This document shows positions 41,817 through 51,073 of a stretch of DNA of 55,280 bases, piece after piece. How positions within the stretch are numbered: the first letter of the stretch is position 1; each line of letters opens with the position of its first letter. The translations under genes were made by a program, and so were the position numbers. This DNA is from CBDUBH01 sp965365345. GTDB taxonomy: Bacteria; Bacteroidota; Ignavibacteria; Ignavibacteriales; SURF-24. The notes beneath the pieces are model-generated. The model made no database searches, was not told the origin of the DNA, and was given only the letters and a program-made list of their open reading frames with translations. The stretch spans positions 1 through 55,280 of the forward strand of contig CBDUBH010000010.1 of the NCBI GenBank assembly GCA_965365345.1. Reading direction: 5' to 3'.

Positions 41817-44800
41817 ATGATCAATTTACGGAAATATAAAATGACCAATCAAACAATTGAAAGAAATCATCCAGAAGCAATATTTATTCAATTGCACACT
41901 TATTGTAATGCATCATGCTTAAACTGTCCACATGATTTTACATATAAAACTCACCATCCATCAGGGAAAATGTCGCAAACTACTTGGGAAAAGATTTTAA
42001 TTGATTTGATTAATATGAATTATAAAGGTCAGATAGGTTTTTATCTACACCATGAGCCCTTAATCGATAAAAACTTATTTGAAAAAATAAATGATATAAA
42101 TAAAAAAACTAATGCTTATGTAGTACTTTCAACAAATGGAGCGCTTTTAACTGAAAACAGTATTAAAAAATTATTAGAATTTAGACCAAGGAAAGTTCAT
42201 ATTAATATAAACTCAGGCAATAAAACTGAGTATGAAAATTCAATGGGTTTATATTTTGAAGAAACAATTCATAACACAAAAAACTTTATTTCTCAAGCAA
42301 AAAATTTAATTGATATTGAAATTAACTGTCCAGTAATTGAAGGGTATGATGTTCAAAAACTAAAAGAAATCTTTTCTGATGTAAAGGTAAATTTAGAATT
42401 TTCTGCAAATTCACGTGGCGGTTTATTACCAGAATTTAAATTAAAAGAAAAAGCTAGTCGGTTTAAAATAGATAATTATTGCAAACAACCTTCACAAAAT
42501 TTCAATATTCTTTATGATGGTAGTGTCTTGCTTTGTTGCATGGATTGGATGCATGAAACAAAAAAAGATTTTATGAATATACATGATTCCAATATTTTAA
42601 ATATTTATAAAGAAGCAAAGAAGTTAGAGGATAATTTTAAAAGAGGTGATTATTCACAATATAAGATGTGTGAAAACTGTTCTGATGAAATGGGTTTTAC
42701 GAAAATAACAAGTAGGTCGTTAAATATACTTATTACTAATCATCATCTTTTAGATTTTACTGGCTCTGAAATTTTCACATTAACATTAGCAGATTCTTTA
42801 ACTCGAAAAGGACATAATGTAATAGTATATTCTAAGTATGTTGATAAAATGTTGGGCGAATTTAATAAAAGAAATATAAAAGTTGTTGAGGATTTAAATT
42901 CAATCAAAAACTATAAATTTGATATTGCTCATGTTCATCATAGTATAAATGCGATGGAAGTTCGCTACTATTTTCCTAGCTTACCAATTGTTTTTCTGTC
43001 ACATGGAGTTTTACCATTTCTTGAACAACCTCCATTTATAGAATTAAATATCCAGAAATATTTAGCTGTAAGTGAAGAAGTAAAAGAAAATCTAATTAAT
43101 AAAGGAATTAAAGAAAATCAAATCGAAATTTTTAGAAATATTGTGGATACTGGAATTTTTAATGAACGCAAAAATGCAAATCACACTCCCAAAAAAGCAC
43201 TAATACTAAGTAACAGAATAGATAGACAAACTCAAAGCATAATTCAAGAGGCATGTATTCAGCTGAATATTGAATTAAAAACTGTTGGACAAAATTTTGG
43301 ATTGGTTGATCAAGAAATGCTACCGGAAATTATAAATGAGGTAGATTTAGTTTTCTCTTTAGGAAGAGGGGCAATGGAAACCATGTTATGTGGAAGAGTA
43401 CCAATAATATTTGATTATATGGGAGGTGATGGTATTGTAACTTCTGAAAATTATGAAGAAGTTAAAAAACACAATTTTTCAGGAAGAAGATTTTCGAAGA
43501 AATTTTCTGTAGAAGAACTAATTCAAGAAATTAAAAAATATGATTATAAAGATATTAAGAGAATTCATAATTTGGCTTTGAAAGATTTTTCTGCAGATAT
43601 AAATGTTGAGAGACTATTAAATATTTATTTTTTAGTTTTAAATACTGAAGTGCCGATTTTACTTTCAGAAAATGAAAGAAGTAGTTTAACAAATGTTATT
43701 TCAATGATTAATGAAACTAATAACTATTCAATCGAAAAAACTAAAAGAAACATTAGATATGAAATTAAAAATTATTTGAATGACAGAGATAAAAGTAGAA
43801 ATGATTTCACTCCAGCCGTAAACTTAAAAAGACAGTTGACTAAAAGTTCTGAACTAGATTTAAACATAGACATTTTCGTTTCTATTATTATTCCAGTTTT
43901 CAACAAACTGGAATTTACAAGGAAATGTATCGAAACACTTTATGAAGTAACGTCGATAGATAACAATTTTGAAGTTATTGTAGTTGATAATGGTTCTTCA
44001 GATGGGACAAAAGAGTTTTTGGATTTTGCTATAACAAAGTACCCTAACTTTAGGTTTATTGAAAACAAAAATAACTTAGGTTATGCAAAAGCAAACAATC
44101 AAGCTGCAGAAATTTCAAAAGGGGAGTTTTTAGTTTTTTTAAATAATGATACAGAACCACTAAATGGATGGCTTGAATCGGGAATTAATAAACTTAAAAG
44201 TGATGATAATATAGGTATAGTTGGAGCTAAACTTCTATATCCAGATAGAACAATCCAGCATTGTGGAATAACTTTTATCGGAACGAATAATAGTAAAATG
44301 CCAATATGGCCAGTTCATCGCTTAAGAGGTGTTGATGAAAAATACAAGGGAGTTCAAGAAGAAAAAGAACTATTGGCTGTGACGGGTGCTTGTTTATTCA
44401 TAAAAAAAGAATTATTTGTTGAATTGAATGGATTTGACAAAGAATACGGGATGTACTTTGAAGATATTGACTTATGTTTTAAAGTAAAGAAATTATCGAA
44501 AAAGATCTTGTATGAACCAAATTGCGTATTAATTCATCATGAGGGAAAATCAGGGATTAGCCAAAATGAAATTGATAAACTAAATCTTAGAGCTGCAGAA
44601 ATATTTTTTAGTAAATGGCATAATGAGATTAATATAGTTTTAGAAAATAATTTGCAAAAAGATATATTATGGTTAGCACCGTTTTTCAATCCAAGTGGAT
44701 ATGCTAGTGAGGCCATAAGTTTTGCATTGGGATTAGAAAAATTAGTTAATTTAACTATTCGTCATCACAACAATTTTCTATCACAAGATTTTATTAAAAA

Positions 44801-47800
44801 TATACCTGTTAAGTGGAAAGACATACTTTTTAAATTACATAAAATTGCTCCGCAAGATTGGCGAACCCCAATTCCTATAACAAAAAATACAATTGTTGTT
44901 CACCATCGACCGGGTGAAAGTCTTATTAAATCGCAACATGTAGCATTCACTATTGGGAGAACTATGTTCGAAACAAATAGTGTTCCTACTAATTGGATCG
45001 ATAAATGTAATGCTATGGATGAAATTTGGGTGCCAAGCAAATTTAATTATGAAACTTTCAAAAAAGCGGGGGTTGATGAAAGAAAACTGCATATAATCCA
45101 TGAATCTATAGATGTGGAAATCTTTGATCCTAACAAAGTGAAGCCTTTAGTTCTTCCAAACAAAAAATCTTTTAATTTCCTCTCGATTTTTGAATGGACC
45201 AATCGTAAAGGTTGGGATGTTTTATTAAAAGCTTATTTTTCAGCATTCACAAGTGAAGATGATGTTTGCTTATATTTAAGAACATATCTTTTAGGGAATT
45301 ATGATAGTGACACAAAATTGATAATTCAAAATAAGATTAATAAACTTATTCAGGAAAACAATTATCAAATAGAAAAACTTCCTAAATATGAAATCCTCTC
45401 TGAACAATTGCCGTTTGATCAAATGCTCTCATTATACAAAGCAGCTGATGCGTTTGTACTTCCTTCAAGGGGTGAAGGTTGGGGAAGACCGTATATGGAG
45501 GCTATGGCAATGCAACTTCCAGTGATCGGTACAAATTGGAGTGGCAATACGGAATTTATGAATGAAAATAATTCATATTTAATTTCTGTAGATAAATTAG
45601 TGGAGATTAAAGAGAATGAAATAACTTCGTATTTAGGACATAAATGGGCAGAGCCATCACTACAAAAATTAAAAGAATTGATGCTTTATGTATTTAACAA
45701 TAAAGATGAAGCAGCTAAAAAAGGAATTGCTGCAAGAAAGGATATTGTTGAAAAATTTAATCTTTATTCAGTAGCTGAACAAGTTGTTAACAGACTTGAA
45801 GAAATTGAGCAAGATCTAAGTTATAAAAAGATTAAATCTAAAGGAATTGCTTGGGAAGGGGCTCAGTTTAGAAATGAATCATTGGCCTTAATTAACAGAG
45901 AATTTTCTGCAAGATTAATCGCAGAAAATTATAATCTTTCAATTTTACCAACATTAGATGATGAATATTCACCAGATAAAAAGAGCAAATTAAATAAAAA
46001 CAAAAAGTACTATAATAAAAGAATTGATAATCCGGCATTAACAATTCGTCATCAATGGCCGCCAAATTTAGCTGCTCCCGAAAGTGGTCATTGGATTATG
46101 ATTCAGCCTTGGGAGTTTGGAAGTATGCCCAAAGAATGGGCTGAAGTTTTTTCAAGCCAAGTTGATGAAATCTGGGTACCAAGTAATTATGTTCGTCAAA
46201 TTTATATAGATGGTGGTGTTGAAAAGAACAGAATTCAGGTAATACCTAATGGAATTGACGAAACTATATTCAATCCAAAAGCTAAAAAATATAAACTAAA
46301 AACAAAGAAAAAATTTAAGTTCTTATTTGTAGGTGGAACAATTTACAGAAAAGGTATTGACATATTACTTGAGTCTTATTTGTCAACTTTCAAAAATACT
46401 GATGATGTTTGTCTTGTAATAAAAGATATGGGAGGAAATTCATTCTATAAGGGACAAACTTTTAAAGATCAGATTCAAAAAATTGTAAAAAACAAAGATT
46501 TGCCTGAAATAGAATACATAAATAAAACTTTAACTGAAAAAGAAATTGCAGGATTGTATAAAGTATGTGATGTATTAGTTCATCCATATCGCGGTGAGGG
46601 ATTTGGGTTACCTATTTTAGAGTCCATGGCATGCGGAACTCCTGCTATAGTACCAAATGATGGAGCATGTTTAGATTTTTGTAGTGAACAAAATTCTATA
46701 TTCATTAAGGCAGAAAAAAAATACTTTGATGCAAAAAAAGTGGATAATTTGGAGACAGTTAATTATCCGTGGTTATTGGAGCCTGACATTCAAGACATCA
46801 AAGAGAAATTATTATATGCTTACAATAACAAAGAAGAACTTGTAAAAAAAGGTGAAATAGCTTCTGAATTTGTAATTGCAAATTTCACTTGGGATAATGT
46901 TTTTGAGATATTACAAAAGAGAATTAATGCAATTTATGAAAAAACAATTTTAAGATTTAATAAAAAAACAGACAAAGAAGGAAATGATTTAAACAAATTA
47001 CTTGAAATTGCTTTAGAAAATATAACTGAGAATAAACTAAATTACGCATACACAAACATAAAGCATGTGATTGATAATTATCATGTGGAAAATGTAAAAA
47101 CAAACTTAGATGAGCTCAATAACCTTGCCGGTAAAATTTGCCTTTCACAAGATAATTTTGAAACAGCGAGAATACACTTTGAGCGAGCATTAACCATAAA
47201 TCCAAATTCACCTCTAGCTTGTGAAGGACTTGCAGAAATTTTCTATCTAGAAGGTTTATATAAATCTAAAACAATGTATGAATGGGCGGTAAAGAATGAT
47301 CCGCAAAATCAACAAGCAACTGAAAAATTGCAAAACGTAAATTCCCTTTTGGGAATTGATTTAAATCACAATTCATTATTCGAAAATGTTCAGCAAGAAG
47401 ATAATTTCAGTGATGAAATTCAAAATATGCTTGCCCAACTTTTGAATTCAATTTACAAACTTTATGAGAATAAACAATTTGATGCCGCATTAACTGCGCT
47501 GAATCAAAATGAAAATCTTTTTTATTCTCAAAAGGAAAATGAGAACGCAATAGAAATTATTCCCGCCTTCGAAAACTTAAAAGGTTTTGTTTTGCTTGAA
47601 TTAAATGAACTTGATTTTGCAAAAGAATCATTTGAAAAAGCTTTGCAATTAAATCCGGAATCATCGCAAGCTTGCGCGGGACTCGCAGAAATTTTTTATC
47701 AAAACGAAATGTTTGACGAATCAAAAACAATGTTTGAATGGGCTGTTAAAAATAATCCGGAAAATCAATTTGCAATAAACGGACTTTCAAAAGTTAATGC

Positions 47801-48269
47801 TGAATTAAATTTACAGACAGATCACAATAATTTAATTTCCCAAGATCCAAACTTGCAGAATGAATTTAACATCAGTGAAAATTTGAATTTGATCCTTCAA
47901 TACTACAGTGAAAAAAAATACGAAGAAGTTGTAAATCGAATAAACGAAATTGAAGAAATTCTAAATGAAAATATTGATGCTGAAATTTTTTCATCAATTT
48001 ATAATTTGAAAGGATTTAGTTTTATTGCACTTGAAGATCTGGAAAATGCGCAAAGTTCATTTGAAAAAGCGCTGGAGTTGGATCCTAATTCCGCGGAAGC
48101 ATGTTCAGGATTGGGCGAAGTTTTTTATCTCGCCGATATGATAAATGAATCAAAAACAATGTTCGAGTGGTCATTAAAAAATGATCCGGAATATACATTC
48201 GGAGTTACCGGATTGAAAAAAGTAAATTCGGAATTAGGTCTGGAAGAATTTCATAGCAATTTGAACTAA
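41817..48269 (+). CDS. Giant radical SAM/SPASM - glycosyltransferase - TPR fusion, probable flagellin modification enzyme
   Basis: 2150 residues. (a) About 20-295: radical SAM with Cys-x3-Cys-x2-Cys in TYCNASCLNCPH and a SPASM-like end (LLCCMDW, CENC). (b) About 300-620: GT-B glycosyltransferase with a degenerate acceptor/donor motif (LGRGAMETMLCG), perhaps inactive. (c) About 687-940: GT2 (GT-A) with SIIIPVFNK and LNNDTEP. (d) About 945-1330: GT4-like with EGWGRPYME (EX7E). (e) About 1340-1700: GT4-like with EGFGLPILE. (f) About 1705-2150: three TPR modules, each containing a near-identical FEKALxLxPxS and SKTMFEW phrase. There is no signal peptide, so it acts in the cytoplasm. ATG 41841 is an alternative start because a -7 box at 41798 would leave almost no leader for 41817. 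Position between a sigma-28 gene and flagellin suggests flagellin glycosylation; that is inferred. Confidence 0.85.
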   Translation: MINLRKYKMTNQTIERNHPEAIFIQLHTYCNASCLNCPHDFTYKTHHPSGKMSQTTWEKILIDLINMNYKGQIGFYLHHEPLIDKNLFEKINDINKKTNAYVVLSTNGALLTENSIKKLLEFRPRKVHININSGNKTEYENSMGLYFEETIHNTKNFISQAKNLIDIEINCPVIEGYDVQKLKEIFSDVKVNLEFSANSRGGLLPEFKLKEKASRFKIDNYCKQPSQNFNILYDGSVLLCCMDWMHETKKDFMNIHDSNILNIYKEAKKLEDNFKRGDYSQYKMCENCSDEMGFTKITSRSLNILITNHHLLDFTGSEIFTLTLADSLTRKGHNVIVYSKYVDKMLGEFNKRNIKVVEDLNSIKNYKFDIAHVHHSINAMEVRYYFPSLPIVFLSHGVLPFLEQPPFIELNIQKYLAVSEEVKENLINKGIKENQIEIFRNIVDTGIFNERKNANHTPKKALILSNRIDRQTQSIIQEACIQLNIELKTVGQNFGLVDQEMLPEIINEVDLVFSLGRGAMETMLCGRVPIIFDYMGGDGIVTSENYEEVKKHNFSGRRFSKKFSVEELIQEIKKYDYKDIKRIHNLALKDFSADINVERLLNIYFLVLNTEVPILLSENERSSLTNVISMINETNNYSIEKTKRNIRYEIKNYLNDRDKSRNDFTPAVNLKRQLTKSSELDLNIDIFVSIIIPVFNKLEFTRKCIETLYEVTSIDNNFEVIVVDNGSSDGTKEFLDFAITKYPNFRFIENKNNLGYAKANNQAAEISKGEFLVFLNNDTEPLNGWLESGINKLKSDDNIGIVGAKLLYPDRTIQHCGITFIGTNNSKMPIWPVHRLRGVDEKYKGVQEEKELLAVTGACLFIKKELFVELNGFDKEYGMYFEDIDLCFKVKKLSKKILYEPNCVLIHHEGKSGISQNEIDKLNLRAAEIFFSKWHNEINIVLENNLQKDILWLAPFFNPSGYASEAISFALGLEKLVNLTIRHHNNFLSQDFIKNIPVKWKDILFKLHKIAPQDWRTPIPITKNTIVVHHRPGESLIKSQHVAFTIGRTMFETNSVPTNWIDKCNAMDEIWVPSKFNYETFKKAGVDERKLHIIHESIDVEIFDPNKVKPLVLPNKKSFNFLSIFEWTNRKGWDVLLKAYFSAFTSEDDVCLYLRTYLLGNYDSDTKLIIQNKINKLIQENNYQIEKLPKYEILSEQLPFDQMLSLYKAADAFVLPSRGEGWGRPYMEAMAMQLPVIGTNWSGNTEFMNENNSYLISVDKLVEIKENEITSYLGHKWAEPSLQKLKELMLYVFNNKDEAAKKGIAARKDIVEKFNLYSVAEQVVNRLEEIEQDLSYKKIKSKGIAWEGAQFRNESLALINREFSARLIAENYNLSILPTLDDEYSPDKKSKLNKNKKYYNKRIDNPALTIRHQWPPNLAAPESGHWIMIQPWEFGSMPKEWAEVFSSQVDEIWVPSNYVRQIYIDGGVEKNRIQVIPNGIDETIFNPKAKKYKLKTKKKFKFLFVGGTIYRKGIDILLESYLSTFKNTDDVCLVIKDMGGNSFYKGQTFKDQIQKIVKNKDLPEIEYINKTLTEKEIAGLYKVCDVLVHPYRGEGFGLPILESMACGTPAIVPNDGACLDFCSEQNSIFIKAEKKYFDAKKVDNLETVNYPWLLEPDIQDIKEKLLYAYNNKEELVKKGEIASEFVIANFTWDNVFEILQKRINAIYEKTILRFNKKTDKEGNDLNKLLEIALENITENKLNYAYTNIKHVIDNYHVENVKTNLDELNNLAGKICLSQDNFETARIHFERALTINPNSPLACEGLAEIFYLEGLYKSKTMYEWAVKNDPQNQQATEKLQNVNSLLGIDLNHNSLFENVQQEDNFSDEIQNMLAQLLNSIYKLYENKQFDAALTALNQNENLFYSQKENENAIEIIPAFENLKGFVLLELNELDFAKESFEKALQLNPESSQACAGLAEIFYQNEMFDESKTMFEWAVKNNPENQFAINGLSKVNAELNLQTDHNNLISQDPNLQNEFNISENLNLILQYYSEKKYEEVVNRINEIEEILNENIDAEIFSSIYNLKGFSFIALEDLENAQSSFEKALELDPNSAEACSGLGEVFYLADMINESKTMFEWSLKNDPEYTFGVTGLKKVNSELGLEEFHSNLN

Positions 48270-48273
48270 CAAA

Positions 48274-48311
48274 CTTCCCTCCCCTGAGGTAGGAGAGGGT
48301 TAGGGTGAGGT
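48274..48311. repeat. Interspersed CCCTCCCCT...AGGAGAGGG repeat
   Basis: A G/C-rich unit (CTTCCCTCCCCTGAGGTAGG, then AGAGGGTTAGGGTGAGG) that stands out from the AT-rich surroundings. CCCTCCCCT pairs imperfectly with AGGAGAGGG as a hairpin. Units of this type are dispersed in many bacterial genomes. It lies between the two glycosyltransferase genes and may attenuate transcription there. Confidence 0.7.
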
Positions 48312-48335
48312 TGTCTAATAATTAAGGAAAAATTA

Positions 48336-49841
48336 ATGCCGCTTCTTTCGCTAAGCATGATCGTTAAAAATGAAGAAAAATATCTTCGCGGATGTTTGGA
48401 ATCCGTCCAGGGAATTGCAGATGAAATTATTGTTGTTGATACAGGTTCAACGGATAACACAATTAAAATTGCGGAAGAATTCGGCGCAAAGATTTTTCAT
48501 TTCGAATGGATAACCGATTTTTCAGCTGCACGGAATTATGCTCTTAGTAAATCAACCGGAAATTGGATCTTATATCTTGATGCCGATGAAAGAATTTCTG
48601 AAAATTCAAAGAATGAATTAAAAAAGATAATAAAACGGAATGAAAATTTTGCCGTTAACTGCACAGTTAAAAGCATTGATGAAATCGGCGGAACACCTAA
48701 TCTGATGCTGTATCCGCGGTTATTCAAAAATCATTCTGAATTAAAATTTACCGGAAGAGTTCACGAACAAATATCAGGTTCAACTAGAAAATTAAATTAC
48801 AAATTAGTTGATTCAAATATTGAAATTATTCATTTGGGTTATAACATTCCGAAAGATGAATTTCAGAAAAAGGCAGAAAGAAATTTAGAATTACTAAAAG
48901 CTGAATTTGAACAAAACCCTACCGGATACAATGCTTTTCAAATTGCGCAAACGCTAATTATTTTAAATAAAAAGGATGAATCAACTCCTTATTTGCAAAA
49001 AGCTGCATCTGATAAAAATCTAGAAAAAACTCATCGGGCACATTCTTACAGATTACTCTCGGCAATTTCACTTGAAAAAAATAATTTAGAGGAAGCCTTA
49101 AAAAATATAAATGAATCTATAAAAACACATGCCAATTTAACTTTAATAAATTTTATGGCATCGAAAATCTATTTGCGAAGCGGAAGGGTAAAAGAAGCAG
49201 ATTCTTTCTGTCGAAAAGCTGTTGAAATAAATTCTAAGATAACTTATGGAAAGAGTAAGCCGAATTTTGATATTATCATTGATGAAAAAGTATTGTTATT
49301 TTACGCTTTGAATTTCTCTTTAGAAAATAATTTAACGGATTCTTTTAAATACTATTTTAACGAACTCGGAAGAATTTTATTAAAATCGGATAAAAGATTT
49401 TGGCAAATAATTAATTTAGTTACTTTACAAAAGGATATTTCATTAGATGAATGGGAAGTTCTAATTGAAAAAATTGATATAAATAATGTGGATTTTATTA
49501 CCTCAATTATTTCACGAAGTAATGATGATTTGGAAAAAATTAAAATTTTAAAACGGATTAATGAAAAATTGCCAAATTATGTGAAATCTAAAAATGTTTT
49601 GGCAAATCTATACTTTAATCAAGGAAAGTTTAATGAAGCGATCTTTACATTTGAAGAAAGCTTAAAGATTGAAAGAAATCCCGCAACATATTTCTTTTTA
49701 ATATCCGCTCTGGTTCAAAAACAAGATTTTGGAAAAATAAAATATTTGATTGATGAAGCAGAAAATGTTTCTCAAGATTTTCCTTTAATTTTGGAAAAAG
49801 TGAATTTATTAAAAACTAAATTACAAGCATATCTTTCGTGA
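48336..49841 (+). CDS. GT2-family glycosyltransferase with C-terminal TPR domain
   Basis: 501 residues. The GT-A domain (about 1-190) opens LSLSMIVKNEEKYLRGCLES and contains VVDTGSTDNT and the metal-binding YLDADE (about 79-84), as in the WaaE/KdtX-like branch. The remainder is a helical TPR array (for example IFTFEESLKIERNPATYFFL). The GT-plus-TPR design repeats that of the giant upstream protein and resembles FlmG of Caulobacter, whose TPR part binds flagellin. An SD (aagg-aaaa) precedes the ATG. It probably adds or extends a sugar on the same acceptor; no substrate is proven. Confidence 0.9.
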   Translation: MPLLSLSMIVKNEEKYLRGCLESVQGIADEIIVVDTGSTDNTIKIAEEFGAKIFHFEWITDFSAARNYALSKSTGNWILYLDADERISENSKNELKKIIKRNENFAVNCTVKSIDEIGGTPNLMLYPRLFKNHSELKFTGRVHEQISGSTRKLNYKLVDSNIEIIHLGYNIPKDEFQKKAERNLELLKAEFEQNPTGYNAFQIAQTLIILNKKDESTPYLQKAASDKNLEKTHRAHSYRLLSAISLEKNNLEEALKNINESIKTHANLTLINFMASKIYLRSGRVKEADSFCRKAVEINSKITYGKSKPNFDIIIDEKVLLFYALNFSLENNLTDSFKYYFNELGRILLKSDKRFWQIINLVTLQKDISLDEWEVLIEKIDINNVDFITSIISRSNDDLEKIKILKRINEKLPNYVKSKNVLANLYFNQGKFNEAIFTFEESLKIERNPATYFFLISALVQKQDFGKIKYLIDEAENVSQDFPLILEKVNLLKTKLQAYLS

Positions 49842-49859
49842 TGACAAAAAATCAAATTT

Positions 49860-49958
49860 GTTATTGCGCGGAGTCTTCCACAAAGCAATCTCTGAATTTT
49901 TGACAGAGATCGCCACGCCACTTCGTGCCTTGCCTCCGGCAGGCAGGCTCGCGATGAC
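49860..49958. repeat. GTCATTGCGA interspersed element, copy 2
   Basis: Shares the motif order of 38961-39062: a ttattgcgcgg end, GCAATCTCTG answered by CAGAGATCGCC (a clear hairpin), TTGCCTCCGGCAGGCAGGC and a GCGATGACAA end. A separate GTGATGACAAA lies just before it. It ends about 95 bases before the flagellin promoter; the minus-strand ORFs across it are not genes. Confidence 0.8.
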
Positions 49959-50053
49959 AAACCAATTTAAATCCAAATTTTTCATAGTATCACAATCAAC
50001 ACAATTAATCCACAATAAAAATACTTTCAATTAAAATTTTTTTTCAAAACCTC

Positions 50054-50080
50054 TAAACTTTATTTTAGTGCTGCCGATAA
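50054..50080 (+). promoter_or_regulatory. Sigma-28 (FliA) promoter of flagellin
   Basis: TAAA (50054-50057), exactly 15 bases, then GCCGATAA (50073-50080): a perfect match to the consensus. Transcription would start near 50088, leaving a leader of about 70 bases that contains a small hairpin (AAGCA-agga-TGCTT near 50106) and the SD GGAGGT (50148-50153). Confidence 0.93.
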
Positions 50081-50158
50081 TATAATTGAGGCTAATTAAC
50101 TGACTAAGCAAGGATGCTTGGTTAAAAAACACAAAACAAAAATACATGGAGGTATTTT

Positions 50159-50989
50159 ATGGGTTTCCAAATTAACACAAACGTTGACGCTTTGAATGCT
50201 TATAATGCGTTGGCAAAAGTAAATGCTCAAACAGCAAAAGCTCAATTGAGATTAGCAACCGGTAAGAGAATCAACTCTGTAGCTGATGATACATCAGGTT
50301 ACAACGTTGGTAAATCTTTGCAAACAAAAGCCGAAGTAATGAAAGCTGCTCAATCAAATATCGGTTCAGCTCAAAACTTACTTTCAACTGCTGAAGCAGG
50401 TTTGCAACAAATCAATGATATAGCTACAAAAATTAAAGCTAAATTAGTTGATAATGCTGATCCTTCAAAAGATCATGTTGCCTTAGGTAATGACATTAAT
50501 GCATTGGCTACTGAAATCAAATCTATTCTTGATAATACTAAATTTAATGATACAGCATTATTAAATACTTCAAGTAATAGTTTTGACTTCCAAACCGGTG
50601 TTGATGCAACTAATGAAAAAATTACCTTGAATTTTGCTTCTTCTTTGACTTCAGTTAGCAGCTTTACTTCATCATTTGTTACTGTTTCTGATGATGCAGC
50701 TACTAAAACACAAATTGCCGGAAAAGCAACTGATGTAGATAATCTAATTAAAAATGTTTCTTCAGCTTTAGGCAAAATCGGTAACTCAATGCAAAGACTT
50801 GAAGCAAAAAATGAGTATTTAACTTCAGCTATTGCAAACGCAACTGCAAGTGTTAGCAGATTGTTTGATGCTGATATGGCTATGGAACAATTGAACGCAA
50901 CTAAAGGAAGCATTTTAAGTCAGGCTGCAACCGCAATGGTTTCTCAGCTTAACTCAGCTCCTCAAGGTGTTCTTCAATTATTCAGATAA
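50159..50989 (+). CDS. fliC: Flagellin
   Basis: A 276-residue filament subunit. The conserved D0/D1 ends are clear: N-terminal QINTNVDALNAYNALAKVN ... LRLATGKRINSVADDTSGYNVG and C-terminal RLFDADMAMEQLNATKGSILSQAATAMVSQLNSAPQGVLQLFR. The middle is very short, with no large D2/D3 domains. The segment about 138-190 is rich in Ser and Thr (SSLTSVSSFTSSFVTVSDD), an attractive acceptor for O-glycosylation. No Cys. A perfect sigma-28 promoter and SD lie upstream, a terminator downstream. Confidence 0.97.
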   Translation: MGFQINTNVDALNAYNALAKVNAQTAKAQLRLATGKRINSVADDTSGYNVGKSLQTKAEVMKAAQSNIGSAQNLLSTAEAGLQQINDIATKIKAKLVDNADPSKDHVALGNDINALATEIKSILDNTKFNDTALLNTSSNSFDFQTGVDATNEKITLNFASSLTSVSSFTSSFVTVSDDAATKTQIAGKATDVDNLIKNVSSALGKIGNSMQRLEAKNEYLTSAIANATASVSRLFDADMAMEQLNATKGSILSQAATAMVSQLNSAPQGVLQLFR

Positions 50990-51015
50990 TAGTTAAAAGC
51001 TTCACTTTTACTAAT

Positions 51016-51045
51016 GCCCCCGTAATTTTTGCGGGGGCTCTCTTT
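51016..51045 (+). terminator. Terminator after flagellin
   Basis: GCCCCCG (51016-51022) pairs with CGGGGGC (51032-51038), followed by TCTCTTT. It probably lets flagellin mRNA accumulate above the level of fliS-fliD. Confidence 0.85.
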
Positions 51046-51073
51046 AAACTTCAAAAACTTGGATAATCAAAGT

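Noticed and set aside
48266..48460. Minus-strand ORF of 64 codons
   Set aside because: It crosses the CCCTCCCCT repeat and the start of the GT2 gene, antisense.
49772..50030. Minus-strand ORFs of 62 and 69 codons
   Set aside because: They run across the GTCATTGCGA repeat and the end of the GT2 gene and lack start signals.
51029..51073. TTG start for fliS at 51029
   Set aside because: It falls in the flagellin terminator hairpin and adds 15 residues not expected in FliS.
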